48,468 nt of DNA from contig SEFT01000023.1 in assembly GCA_004144175.1 (NCBI GenBank), positions 1 through 48,468 of the forward strand. Reading direction: 5' to 3'. The DNA is from Sphingobacteriales bacterium. GTDB taxonomy: Bacteria > Bacteroidota > Bacteroidia > Chitinophagales > Chitinophagaceae. Within the stretch, counting starts at the first letter, position 1; each line of letters starts with the position of its first letter. Made by a program: the position numbers and the translations under genes. A model generated the notes under the pieces. It was not told the origin of the DNA and did no database searches. It saw only the letters and a program-made list of their open reading frames with translations. Positions 16,783 to 24,554 of the stretch are shown piece by piece.

Positions 16783-17493
16783 TTAAACTATAGTAAGACG
16801 TTCTGCCCATTGTAGCCCTTTAGGCAGCTCTTTGTTCGATAGCTCAAGATGTATCACACGCCTCCTGTTCTTGTTCACTGTCCTGCCCGAGCTATGCATC
16901 AATAGCGGCTTCATCAGCATAACACCACTTGCGGACACATTACAGACTGTCTCTGTCGCTGCTTGCTTATCCACCTGCTCCGGCCTTATTATTCCATTTC
17001 TGTGCGAGCCATCCAGCACCCTCAGCGCGCCGTTATCCTCATTAGTATCATCCAGATGTATTCTTATTGTCAGTATATTATCAAGTATGTCTTGCGGTGG
17101 TTGAACGGCATATTGGTTCTGCTTTACGGTCCATGGGCCGTAGCCGCTTACTTCCATACGCTTATCCACAGATATGGTCAGGTCCTGATGCCAGGCTACA
17201 AACCAGTTAGAGGCTTCTGGCTTATCAAAGTATATGCTCTTTACTAAAAAATAATCATCACCTGCAACTGCTGAAACAAGCGCTTTAAAACGATCAGTGA
17301 AAATATGACCAGCAACGCCCGGTACACCTTTTAGGAACTGCCTTACAGCAAATAGGTCGGCCGATTTTCGAAACGTGGGTTGGCTGGTATCTGCACGCTC
17401 TATTGCGTCGATTATCTGTTGTATTTCGGCAGGCGTGTATATATCATTCACTATATTAAAACCCTTATCTACCAAATCATGCTGCGTACTCAC
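16783..17493 (-). CDS. phytanoyl-CoA dioxygenase (PhyH) family protein
   Basis: A 236-aa Fe(II)/2-oxoglutarate-dependent oxygenase. The metal ligands are visible: H102-x-D104 in AWHQDLT and the distal H200 in LLMHSS. The following Arg-rich segment (GRTVNKNRRR) supplies the 2-oxoglutarate-binding Arg. The substrate is unknown; PhyH-family members hydroxylate very different small molecules. Monocistronic, leftward, with -7 element TATATTTG at 17513-17520, giving a leader of roughly 15 nt. Confidence 0.87.
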   Translation of the reverse strand: MSTQHDLVDKGFNIVNDIYTPAEIQQIIDAIERADTSQPTFRKSADLFAVRQFLKGVPGVAGHIFTDRFKALVSAVAGDDYFLVKSIYFDKPEASNWFVAWHQDLTISVDKRMEVSGYGPWTVKQNQYAVQPPQDILDNILTIRIHLDDTNEDNGALRVLDGSHRNGIIRPEQVDKQAATETVCNVSASGVMLMKPLLMHSSGRTVNKNRRRVIHLELSNKELPKGLQWAERLTIV

Positions 17494-17512
17494 TACTGTA
17501 ACATTTACTGTT

Positions 17513-17520
17513 CAAATATA
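17513..17520 (-). promoter_or_regulatory. -7 element of the PhyH gene
   Basis: TATATTTG on the minus strand. A weak -33 (GTG) lies about 20 bases further upstream. Confidence 0.45.
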
Positions 17521-17556
17521 CGCCTGGCAATAAGACCTTGCACGTAAAAAAGGGGG

Positions 17557-17600
17557 TGTGCAAAGCGCGACGCTAGAAATGCCTCCTCCATCTTTGCACA
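17557..17600 (+). promoter_or_regulatory. inverted repeat around the start region of the DUF4373 gene
   Basis: TGTGCAAAG (17557-17565) and CTTTGCACA (17592-17600) are perfect inverted copies 26 bases apart. The right copy contains CATCTTTG (17589-17596), one base from the TAnnTTTG consensus, 20 bases before the ATG. An operator overlapping the promoter is plausible. Confidence 0.4.
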
Positions 17601-17615
17601 AAACCCTTATCAACA

Positions 17616-18326
17616 ATGGCAAAGACAATCAACTTCAGACAACCGGCCGGGCTCCGTAGCGACGAAAGAATAGCGACCCTTATAAGCGACCATGGCGCAT
17701 TGGGCTATGGCACTTATTGGATGATCGTAGAGATCATGTACCGGAAAGAAGATATGCGAATCGAGTACAGCGATAAGATGGCAAAACGCCTGGCTGCACT
17801 TACGGGCGTTCCGTTTATGGAATTTTCTGTTCTGCTCCGCGAACTCATCGAGCAATACGACTTGTTCAATGTAAAAGGTGGCTTCCTGGTATCAGCCATC
17901 GAATATATGAAGCCACGAAAAAAGTCTGTGAAAGCAATACAACCAGTCCAGACGATAACTATCAACAGCCACACAGACGACAACAAACCGCGGCCAGGCA
18001 ATCTCGTAAACCAGCAAACAGTAGATAGAAAACCTGTCCAGTCAAGAAACAGTATGCACTATTGCAACGCCACCGAAGTTGCTAATGTGCCTGAGTTCCT
18101 GCCGGAAGTACCACATAAACCAACGAGCAAGACCAATGTCACAAGTCAGTTGATAAGCAGTTTTACCTTGGCAAAGTCTGGGCTTAAGCAAAGGCTGAAC
18201 AATGGGTACGCTCACCTTCAAATGGCAATAGTATCGGCGCTGTGCCGTCGCTCTATATGGGCTAGCTCTTTGCTGCCAGCCTGTGTATATCACTTACCTC
18301 TATTATTTGCTTTTGGGTGCTGGTAG
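17616..18326 (+). CDS. DUF4373 (Lin1244/Lin1753-like N-terminal domain) protein, C-terminus possibly degenerate
   Basis: A 236-aa reading frame. Residues 1 to about 110 match the DUF4373 / Lin1244-Lin1753 domain found in phage and plasmid replication-type proteins (FRQPAGLRSDERI, GYGTYWMIVEIMYRKED, then LIEQYDLFNVKGGFLVSA). After about residue 190 the sequence loses protein character (hydrophobic, Cys/Trp-rich end) and its last 65 bases run antisense into the next gene. The natural C-terminus may therefore have been lost by a frameshift or truncation near 18200. Standing alone in the chromosome, it may be a remnant of an old mobile element. Confidence 0.65.
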   Translation: MAKTINFRQPAGLRSDERIATLISDHGALGYGTYWMIVEIMYRKEDMRIEYSDKMAKRLAALTGVPFMEFSVLLRELIEQYDLFNVKGGFLVSAIEYMKPRKKSVKAIQPVQTITINSHTDDNKPRPGNLVNQQTVDRKPVQSRNSMHYCNATEVANVPEFLPEVPHKPTSKTNVTSQLISSFTLAKSGLKQRLNNGYAHLQMAIVSALCRRSIWASSLLPACVYHLPLLFAFGCW

Positions 18327-18930
18327 TAGCGCAGTATATCATAGCCCTGGCTATCTCGGTTACAGTACTGGCAGTATTAGGAAACAGCGTGTGCATTATA
18401 GGGTACATCCAGCCGAAATACTTATACGCCTTCAATACGTACTGCTGTTGCTGCATAGGCTTTATCATAGCAGGACGGAAATTGTAGGCTTTTTTGAATG
18501 GCAGAGTGGTGAGTTTATTTTCGGTACGGCCCTTTACGCGTGCCCACATGCTGCGGCCTTTTTCTGTACTATCAGTACCTGCACCGCTTACATAGGTAAA
18601 GACCATGGCCCTATTCTGTGCGGCCACTACCTGTGCAAAGTGTATGGTTGTATCGTAGGTGAGGCGTGTGTACTTATCTTCGTCCATGCCTATGCTGCTT
18701 ACCCCGGCACAGAAGAAGCAAGCATCGTAGCCTGCAAGGTTTTCGTCGTCTTCTTTCAGTGCCAGAAAATCCGGGACGATGTACTCTTTCAGCTTTGGGT
18801 GGGATTTACCACCCGGCTTTCTGCTTACGCTCAGTACTGCAGATACACGCGGATCGTTAAGGCATTCGAGCAGTACGCCCTCGCCTACCATGCCTGTGGC
18901 GCCTGTAATGATAACCCTGATCTGTTTCAT
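18262..18930 (-). CDS. NAD(P)-binding epimerase/SDR-like protein
   Basis: A 222-aa Rossmann-fold protein. The dinucleotide loop ITGATGMVGEG (residues 8-18, GxxGxxG) is followed by SVSRKPG, an acidic segment, FFCAGVSS and YVSGAGTDS. The atypical short SDR / NAD(P)H-binding class (about 220 aa) lacks the YxxxK active site seen in true epimerases. I infer an oxidoreductase or regulatory NAD(P)-binding role; the substrate is unknown. A perfect consensus promoter (18936-18965) ends 6 bases before the ATG, so the mRNA is likely leaderless. Confidence 0.82.
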   Translation of the reverse strand: MKQIRVIITGATGMVGEGVLLECLNDPRVSAVLSVSRKPGGKSHPKLKEYIVPDFLALKEDDENLAGYDACFFCAGVSSIGMDEDKYTRLTYDTTIHFAQVVAAQNRAMVFTYVSGAGTDSTEKGRSMWARVKGRTENKLTTLPFKKAYNFRPAMIKPMQQQQYVLKAYKYFGWMYPIMHTLFPNTASTVTEIARAMIYCATTSTQKQIIEVSDIHRLAAKS

Positions 18931-18935
18931 TGCAC

Positions 18936-18965
18936 CAAAGCTAGTAGTTTAAGATAGGCCTGCAA
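18936..18965 (-). promoter_or_regulatory. promoter of the epimerase-like gene
   Basis: TTG (18963-18965), 19 bases, TAGCTTTG (18936-18943) on the minus strand. The predicted start site falls at or next to the ATG. Confidence 0.65.
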
Positions 18966-18977
18966 CTAAAATAACAA

Positions 18978-19529
18978 TCAAACGCCTCTTACGAACAACG
19001 AAGGATAATCAACTACCAACCCATGATCATCTACTTTGATATCGGCCTCAAAATCATTTGGAATATTCTCATAGTGATACACATGTTCCGACATCCGCAT
19101 ATAGCGCTGCTGCACAGGCCTGATGCTGCCCTCCATCAGATCAAAATACACTACCTGCACTTCGGCCTCTTTAGCCACGGCCAGCTTCAGCCGCCTGATG
19201 GGCAGGGTATTGGTAAAGGGTGTCAGCGGTATATCTATATCCGTACATCCGGCAAATTCTGGCATCGCCCTGCCGTTCATCATCCAGTCGCCTACCCCAT
19301 CGGTGCTCATCACGTAGGTTTGCTCTGCACCATCTATTACTGCCTTTAACTCTGCATGCAGCATCTGCCAGTTATGGTTGGTACGTACACGGTAGTCTAT
19401 GCGGTATGTACGTCGCCCGCTGCTTCCTACTATCACCGAAGTGATCTCGGCGCCGTCCTCCTGCTCCAGCACCTTGCAATGCTCCAGCGAGTTGTAATCA
19501 ATACCCTTCCAAAGTACAATCGTTTGCAT
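18978..19529 (-). CDS. putative glycolipid-binding domain protein
   Basis: A 183-aa protein matching what I know of the putative glycolipid-binding family (PF06475, formerly DUF1089): early WKGIDYNSLEH, then a long beta-sandwich pattern with RIDYRVRTNHNW, GVGDWMMNGR, GCTDIDIPLTPFTNTLPIRRL and a YHYEN--NDFEADI end. Members of this family are cytoplasmic and poorly characterised; the name derives from structural similarity. A 13-bp hairpin lies 18 bases upstream of the ATG, between this gene and the PfpI-like gene, so the two may or may not share a transcript. Confidence 0.8.
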   Translation of the reverse strand: MQTIVLWKGIDYNSLEHCKVLEQEDGAEITSVIVGSSGRRTYRIDYRVRTNHNWQMLHAELKAVIDGAEQTYVMSTDGVGDWMMNGRAMPEFAGCTDIDIPLTPFTNTLPIRRLKLAVAKEAEVQVVYFDLMEGSIRPVQQRYMRMSEHVYHYENIPNDFEADIKVDDHGLVVDYPSLFVRGV

Positions 19530-19547
19530 GGTTGTGGTCGTTTATAA

Positions 19548-19580
19548 GCAATAAGCCATTACTAATGAATGGCTTATTGC
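19548..19580. terminator. perfect 13-bp hairpin between PfpI-like and glycolipid-binding genes
   Basis: GCAATAAGCCATT (19548-19560) pairs with AATGGCTTATTGC (19568-19580), loop 7. It follows the PfpI-like stop and precedes the next start. It has no T-run, so termination or attenuation are both possible. Confidence 0.6.
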
Positions 19581-19607
19581 ATGATTTATATTTTTAAACT
19601 TGTATTA

Positions 19608-20156
19608 CTAAGAAGCAGCAACGCCGGCTAGTGCCTCTATTATTGCTTTATTGAAAGCGGGGATATCATCCGGCTTGCGGCTGGTTATCAGGTTGCCATC
19701 TACTACCACTTCCTTATCTACCCAGCTTGCACCGGCGTTTTTCAGGTCGGTATGTAACGACGGGTACGATGTCATGGTGCGGCCTTGCAGCATACCTGTT
19801 TCTATCAGTGTTTGCGGGCCGTGGCATATAGCAGCAACCGGCTTATCGTTATACATAAACTCACGAGCGAATGCTACTGCTTTCTTGTTGCCACGCAGCT
19901 TATCAGGGTTCATAACGCCACCGGGCAATACCAATGCGTCGTATTCTTCGGCATGTACTTCATCTATTGTTTTGTCCACCACCAGTTCTATGCCCCAGTC
20001 CGTTTTGTCCCAGGCTTTCACTTTCCCTTTTTGTGGCGAAATGATGTGGACCGTTGCACCGGCTTCTTCCAACGCTTTCTTTGGGTCTGTCAGCTCGCTT
20101 TGTTCAAAGCCATGCTCCGTAAGCATAGCTACTCTTTTGTTTTTCAGGTTTTCCAT
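19608..20156 (-). CDS. PfpI/DJ-1 family protein (type 1 glutamine amidotransferase-like)
   Basis: A 182-aa protein from the Met at 20156 (MENLKNKRVAMLTEHGFEQ). A longer start at 20198 adds 14 residues of non-family sequence. The nucleophile elbow AAICHGPQ (C111, H112), the conserved Glu in FEQSEL and the LVLPGGVMNPD strand are those of the PfpI/YhbO/YraA subgroup, linked in other bacteria to stress protection, deglycation or chaperone activity. Cytoplasmic. It has the usual length for the family. A hairpin follows its stop. Confidence 0.87.
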   Translation of the reverse strand: MENLKNKRVAMLTEHGFEQSELTDPKKALEEAGATVHIISPQKGKVKAWDKTDWGIELVVDKTIDEVHAEEYDALVLPGGVMNPDKLRGNKKAVAFAREFMYNDKPVAAICHGPQTLIETGMLQGRTMTSYPSLHTDLKNAGASWVDKEVVVDGNLITSRKPDDIPAFNKAIIEALAGVAAS

Positions 20157-20273
20157 TGTGCTTATCTTTTTTTGCTTGAAAGGATACCTGAAATGCAAAA
20201 CATTCGTGCCCGAGAAATTCTGGCGTGACTATATAACTACTAACCAAATTAACCCGGACGAGATGCCAAACAG

Positions 20274-21758
20274 TTATTTTCTGGTATAGATCATTACATG
20301 CGTATTTAACGAGTCGAACCTTGACTGCAATTGATGGCGCTCATTCATCCTGTCCATCAGCGCATTATACTGGTCGGGGTTACTGACGTAGCTATGCAGA
20401 AATGCCGAAGTATCCCCTGCCGACGCCGACAAAGCGCTGTAATCCGTATCCCATTTCATTATAGTTGCGCCTGCTAAAGAGGTGTGCTTCTCTTTTTGTG
20501 GATGAATATTAGTGTAGTATATATAGGCAGGTGCAGCTATATCATGCACGTATAATTGCGATGCATTTATATGATTTTGTTGCAGATAGTCCATACTCAG
20601 CGTCATTTCCTCATTCTCCATCTTATGCGTATAGAGGTCGAAACGATTGAAATTGACGATACAGATAACCGATACAATAACAACAGCAAAATTGAGCAGC
20701 AATATACCTCTGCGCAGTATTGTGTCTATTCCTTTAGCTATTAACACCAGCATCAGCGGCATTGAAAAGAGCATTACACGCGGTATCAGTGTATATTGAT
20801 GCATAGCAGCTGCTATGTAAACCAGCACAATAGGCGTTAATATCAGTATCGCTTTGGCAGTATCTTTCTTCAACAGCCAGGCAGCTCCAATACCCATCAT
20901 CAGCAGGTGAAATATAACCGAAAGCGCCCAATGGCCGCCGGCATTTTCCAATACACGTATGCCCACTATCCAGTTGTTCTCCCAGTTGGCGGCGGTTAAT
21001 GGCAGAAGGTTCAGAAAGTAGCCCTGGTGCCAGTTTTGGAGGTAGTCAGAATGTATCTGGGGCTTTAAAATAATGCAATAATATATAAGAAACTGCGCAG
21101 CCCATATGGCGCAGATGAGTATGAGGCTCCGCAAGTCTTCATATCGTTTTGATCGGACAATATCATAGGCATAGTAGCCTGCCACCGCAACCAACACAAA
21201 CACCGACGGCATAGACAGCCATATGGCCAGTGAACCACCAAATGCCCATTTTGCAATAAACCCTGCCTGCCTTCCAGCAGGCATAATGCGGCCTATGGCC
21301 AGGCGTATCAACACCAGCGCCACCATCATATCGGTACTATATTGCTTTACCTCAGTAGCATATCTTATGTATATCGCCCCCGATGCCATCAGGAACAGCA
21401 CATGCCACATGGATGACCTGCGGATGAAATGCTTCAGCAGATCGTAAAGCAGCAATAAACTAACCGAAGCACTGAAAAAAGGCACCAACCGAAAAACGTA
21501 CTCGCTATACCCAAAAAACTGCGTACAAGCCTTCAGCATCCATAGAAATATAGGCGGCGCATATTGCTCATAGTTAAGTGGCATAGCCAGTGCTGTGTAG
21601 CCCCGCTCATATATATTACGCGCGATGTTGGCTTCGTCTATTATAAGACACCTGTTTTGCAGGTACACCACAATGCGCAGTATAATGCCCGCCACAATGA
21701 TGAATACCGGCAGCAATTCGGTTACTTTAATAAAGGCAGCTGATTTGAATACGCGCAT
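20274..21758 (-). CDS. GT39-like membrane glycosyltransferase
   Basis: A 494-aa polytopic membrane protein with about ten hydrophobic segments. The catalytic-type acidic pair D41-E42 after the first helix (IIDEANIARNIYERG), then NYEQYAPPIFLWMLK and the GYSEYVFRLVPFF segment, are typical of the GT-C/PMT_2 (ArnT- and GT39-like) family, which transfers sugars from polyprenyl-phosphate donors at the periplasmic face. Acceptor and sugar are unknown. An in-frame palindrome at 21264-21283 adds the peptide PAGRQAG in the middle of the protein, in a cytoplasmic or periplasmic loop. The gene is alone, leftward, with no exact promoter match. Confidence 0.82.
   Translation of the reverse strand: MRVFKSAAFIKVTELLPVFIIVAGIILRIVVYLQNRCLIIDEANIARNIYERGYTALAMPLNYEQYAPPIFLWMLKACTQFFGYSEYVFRLVPFFSASVSLLLLYDLLKHFIRRSSMWHVLFLMASGAIYIRYATEVKQYSTDMMVALVLIRLAIGRIMPAGRQAGFIAKWAFGGSLAIWLSMPSVFVLVAVAGYYAYDIVRSKRYEDLRSLILICAIWAAQFLIYYCIILKPQIHSDYLQNWHQGYFLNLLPLTAANWENNWIVGIRVLENAGGHWALSVIFHLLMMGIGAAWLLKKDTAKAILILTPIVLVYIAAAMHQYTLIPRVMLFSMPLMLVLIAKGIDTILRRGILLLNFAVVIVSVICIVNFNRFDLYTHKMENEEMTLSMDYLQQNHINASQLYVHDIAAPAYIYYTNIHPQKEKHTSLAGATIMKWDTDYSALSASAGDTSAFLHSYVSNPDQYNALMDRMNERHQLQSRFDSLNTHVMIYTRK
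21264..21283. repeat. short palindrome inserted in-frame in the glycosyltransferase gene
   Basis: TGCCTGC and GCAGGCA flank a 6-base loop. On the coding strand it is read as part of PAGRQAG, a peptide I recall as recurring in many unrelated Bacteroidota proteins where a repetitive palindrome has landed in a gene. Confidence 0.5.
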
Positions 21759-21926
21759 TTCGGGGAGGGGCTTGGGCTAACGGCTTGCCAATATACCTAA
21801 CTATAACAAGAAACTTTCCCATTTAGGGCAGATGGTAATTTAATATCATAAAACAAAAAAAGTTTTCCCCTGCTTTAAGCGCGGTTTTCCCCGCAAATAC
21901 CTATCAATAAAGGGGTTAGAGTAGAA

Positions 21927-21954
21927 TTGCATTTTGAAAATCAATTTACTTTTG
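21927..21954 (+). promoter_or_regulatory. HU gene promoter
   Basis: TTG (21927-21929), 17 bases, TACTTTTG (21947-21954). The predicted start site lies about 30 bases before the ATG at 21994, which rules out the upstream start at 21934. Confidence 0.75.
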
Positions 21955-21993
21955 TATTATCGCAGTCTATTCACAACACAAATCATCGATATT

Positions 21994-22284
21994 ATGAACA
22001 AAGCAGAACTCATCGAACAGATCTCTAAAGACGCGGGTCTTAGCAAAGTACAGGCAAATAGCGCACTGGATGCTTTCACCGGCGCAGTAATGACCAGCCT
22101 GAAAAAAGGTGATAAAGTTACCCTGGTAGGTTTCGGTACATTCTCAGTTGCACAGCGTGCAGCGCGTAACGGCCGCAACCCGCAAACCGGCGAAACGATC
22201 AAGATCAAAGCAAGCAAAACACCAAAGTTCAAAGCTGGTAAAGAGTTTGCTGAGAAGATCGCAGGATCTAAAGCAAAGAAATAA
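21994..22284 (+). CDS. HU family DNA-binding protein
   Basis: A 96-aa nucleoid protein starting [19 protein letters not shown] helical N-terminal dimer domain (1-40) is followed by the beta-arm region ([21 protein letters not shown], then the [15 protein letters not shown] end) that bends DNA. Full family length. A start at 21934 exists in frame but lies upstream of the promoter. A strong terminator follows. In the cell it compacts DNA and may also serve as host factor for the integrase of the mobile element, which is family knowledge rather than evidence here. Confidence 0.95.
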   Translation: MNKAELIEQISKDAGLSKVQANSALDAFTGAVMTSLKKGDKVTLVGFGTFSVAQRAARNGRNPQTGETIKIKASKTPKFKAGKEFAEKIAGSKAKK

Positions 22285-22309
22285 GCTGATTCATAATTAG
22301 CTGTGTGTG

Positions 22310-22337
22310 AAAGCAAGGGTTTATCGCCCTTGCTTTT
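22310..22337 (+). terminator. intrinsic terminator of the HU gene
   Basis: AAAGCAAGGG (22310-22319) pairs with CCCTTGCTTT (22327-22336) around a 7-base loop, followed by T residues. Confidence 0.85.
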
Positions 22338-22356
22338 CTATTTTACATTATTAGCT

Positions 22357-22668
22357 ATGAGCAAAGAAGAGACACTTTATAAAGAAACCGCCGGCAGCCT
22401 GCCCGAGGCGGTTGAAAGCCAGATGTTTGGAAAGCCATGTTTCAAGATAAATGGCAAAGCCTTCGTTTGCTTTTTTCAGGGCTGTATGGTATTTAAGCTT
22501 ACGGGCGATATACATGCAATTGCCTTAAAATTGGAAGGCGCAAAGCTGTTCGACCCATCGGGAAAAGGCCGGGCGATGAAGGAATGGGTACAAGTACCGT
22601 TTGCGCACATAACCGAATGGCAGAAATTCGCAGAAGCTGCGTATGCTTATACTAGCAAAAGCACCTGA
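22357..22668 (+). CDS. TfoX/Sxy N-terminal domain-like protein
   Basis: A 103-aa protein from MSKEETLYKE (the in-frame Met at 22303 lies in the HU terminator). The family signature runs GKPCFKINGKAFVCFF, then an LKLEGA--FDPSGKG-AMKEWVQVP segment, which I recognise from TfoX_N-like proteins of Bacteroidota. In gammaproteobacteria TfoX regulates competence. Here the single-domain form has no shown role and may be a small enzyme-like or scaffold protein. No HTH is present. Monocistronic. Confidence 0.72.
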   Translation: MSKEETLYKETAGSLPEAVESQMFGKPCFKINGKAFVCFFQGCMVFKLTGDIHAIALKLEGAKLFDPSGKGRAMKEWVQVPFAHITEWQKFAEAAYAYTSKST

Positions 22669-22790
22669 TATAGAATAGCTTAGATAGCTATACGGCAATA
22701 CATTGTAACGGAAGTGGACATATACGTGGCAGGCTTTTTATGTTTTTGCGAGTAATAGTCAACTCATCACCACTTCTATACCGATAAACA

Positions 22791-24047
22791 ATGAAGATCA
22801 TCCGCGATAGTGAAGGCAATATTATGCTCAGTGAGAAACCCGTACTCATGGTTTTTCCTTTTGGCTATCTGGCGCATTACCTAAGGTGCATAGCATTGGC
22901 CAGGTACCTAAAGCCATACTATACCGTCATCTTTGCAAGCCATAAAGCATACGACAAATTCATCGAAAAAGAAGGTTTTGGTTCGTTTCATTGCACATCG
23001 TTGAATGAGGCTGAAGTCTTGAAAAAAGTACGCCGTTTCGACTTTTCGTGGCTGGCAGAGGAAGACTTGGAGGATGTCCTCATCAGCCAGGCAGCAGCCA
23101 TAAAAGCATACAAGCCCGCAGCAGTGCTGGGTGATGCCTGCCCTACCCTGCGCATGGCTACTGAGATGGCAGAAGTGCCCTACATATCGCTTATGAACGG
23201 CTATATGAGCCAGTACTACGCAGGTACCCGTAGCTTGTCACGCACGCATAGCATATATCCGTTGATGTCGCTGATGCCGGCGGCTATACGGCAGGTGGCT
23301 ACCAACGCAGGCGAGTCTTTTACGTTCCGGAAGGTGCATGAACCATTCCGCCAACTGCGCCGGAAATATAAGCTAAGCCTACGCCATACCTACCTGGAGG
23401 AAATGGAAGGCGACCACAACCTGCTGTGCGACCTGGAAGAACTTTTTCCGCAAAAGGAAAACCTGCCGGATAACTACACCTTACTGGCACCGCTGATATA
23501 CGATGACCATACATCTTCCAAAGACATACTAAACCGCCTCGATCCCGCTAAAAAAACCATCTACGTAAGCATGGGTAGCACGGGCGATTGGCGAGGCGTT
23601 TCGTTCCTGAACGATGCCCGGCTTGCCCGGTACAACATCATTACAGCAGGCGATCCAGATGCTGTACTAAACGCATCGCATATCATCAATGCAGGCTTTG
23701 TAAACGTGCACGACGTCTTCCCCCATACCGACCTGGCCATATGCCACGGCGGCAATGGCACTATATATCAGTCACTTACGCATGGCGTACCGCTATTATG
23801 CAAGACGACACATTTCGAACAGGAGTGGAACGTAGATGCCGTTGAGCGAATAGGCGCCGGCCTGTCGCTGGATGATGTAGCGGGTATTGATAACTATATG
23901 GCTATCATTGCCGCATGGATAGACCGGAAACAGAGTGGAAGATGTAACGATCTGCGCGAAAAAATCAAAGATTCTGTTCAATCTATCGAACAAAAACTGG
24001 GTGAAATTGTTTACAAATTAAACGCAGCCGAAGCGACGGCTGTATAA
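22791..24047 (+). CDS. UDPGT/GT1-like glycosyltransferase, CrtX-like
   Basis: A 418-aa cytoplasmic GT-B enzyme. The N-terminal Rossmann domain starts VLMVFPFGYLAHYLRC; the C-terminal nucleotide-sugar domain has a VSMGSTGDW turn and the donor-binding HGGNGTIYQSLTHGVPLL segment (about residues 319-336), followed by HFEQEWN. It leads an operon with a carotene hydroxylase-like and a lycopene-cyclase-like gene (15-base gap, then an overlap), so the most likely acceptor is a hydroxylated carotenoid, as for CrtX zeaxanthin glucosyltransferase. That assignment rests on context. Macrolide-type glycosyltransferases of the MGT family look similar. Confidence 0.78.
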   Translation: MKIIRDSEGNIMLSEKPVLMVFPFGYLAHYLRCIALARYLKPYYTVIFASHKAYDKFIEKEGFGSFHCTSLNEAEVLKKVRRFDFSWLAEEDLEDVLISQAAAIKAYKPAAVLGDACPTLRMATEMAEVPYISLMNGYMSQYYAGTRSLSRTHSIYPLMSLMPAAIRQVATNAGESFTFRKVHEPFRQLRRKYKLSLRHTYLEEMEGDHNLLCDLEELFPQKENLPDNYTLLAPLIYDDHTSSKDILNRLDPAKKTIYVSMGSTGDWRGVSFLNDARLARYNIITAGDPDAVLNASHIINAGFVNVHDVFPHTDLAICHGGNGTIYQSLTHGVPLLCKTTHFEQEWNVDAVERIGAGLSLDDVAGIDNYMAIIAAWIDRKQSGRCNDLREKIKDSVQSIEQKLGEIVYKLNAAEATAV

Positions 24048-24062
24048 ACGGAATACATATCG

Positions 24063-24554
24063 ATGACCTATCTCTGGTACATATTATTGATCGCGCTCAC
24101 CTTTTGCGCAATGGAGGGTGTAGCATGGCTGGCGCATAAATACGTGATGCACGGTTTTCTCTGGTACCTGCACCGCGACCATCACCAGAAAGAGCCGGGC
24201 TTTTTTGAAAAGAACGATGCTTTTTTTCTAATCTTCGCCGTGCCCTGTATGCTGTTATTCTGGTTCGGTTTTACGGGCGGCGTGGCCTGGATGAATGCAG
24301 TAGCGATCGGTATACTCGTCTACGGTATGGCTTATTTCCTGGTGCACGATGTCATCATACATCAGCGTTTCAAATGGTTTACGCGTAGTAATAATACCTA
24401 CATCCGCGCCATACGCTGGGCGCATAAAATGCACCACAAGCACCTGAGCAAAGAAGAAGGCGAATCCTTTGGTATGCTTTATGTAGCACGTAAGTACTGG
24501 GAGAAAGTACAGCGCGATAAAGAACGTAACTCAAACCATCTGCAGGCAAGGTAA
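24063..24554 (+). CDS. crtZ: beta-carotene hydroxylase-like protein (CrtZ family)
   Basis: A 163-aa membrane protein of the fatty-acid-hydroxylase superfamily. The di-iron His motifs are all visible: HKYVMH, HRDHH, HDVIIH and HKMHHKH. About four hydrophobic helices. Size and motifs match CrtZ, which adds hydroxyls to the beta-rings of carotenoids to give zeaxanthin. It lies between the CrtX-like and CrtY-like genes, and its stop overlaps the cyclase ATG by one base (TAATG), which indicates translational coupling. The assignment is strong; substrate range is inferred. Confidence 0.88.
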   Translation: MTYLWYILLIALTFCAMEGVAWLAHKYVMHGFLWYLHRDHHQKEPGFFEKNDAFFLIFAVPCMLLFWFGFTGGVAWMNAVAIGILVYGMAYFLVHDVIIHQRFKWFTRSNNTYIRAIRWAHKMHHKHLSKEEGESFGMLYVARKYWEKVQRDKERNSNHLQAR

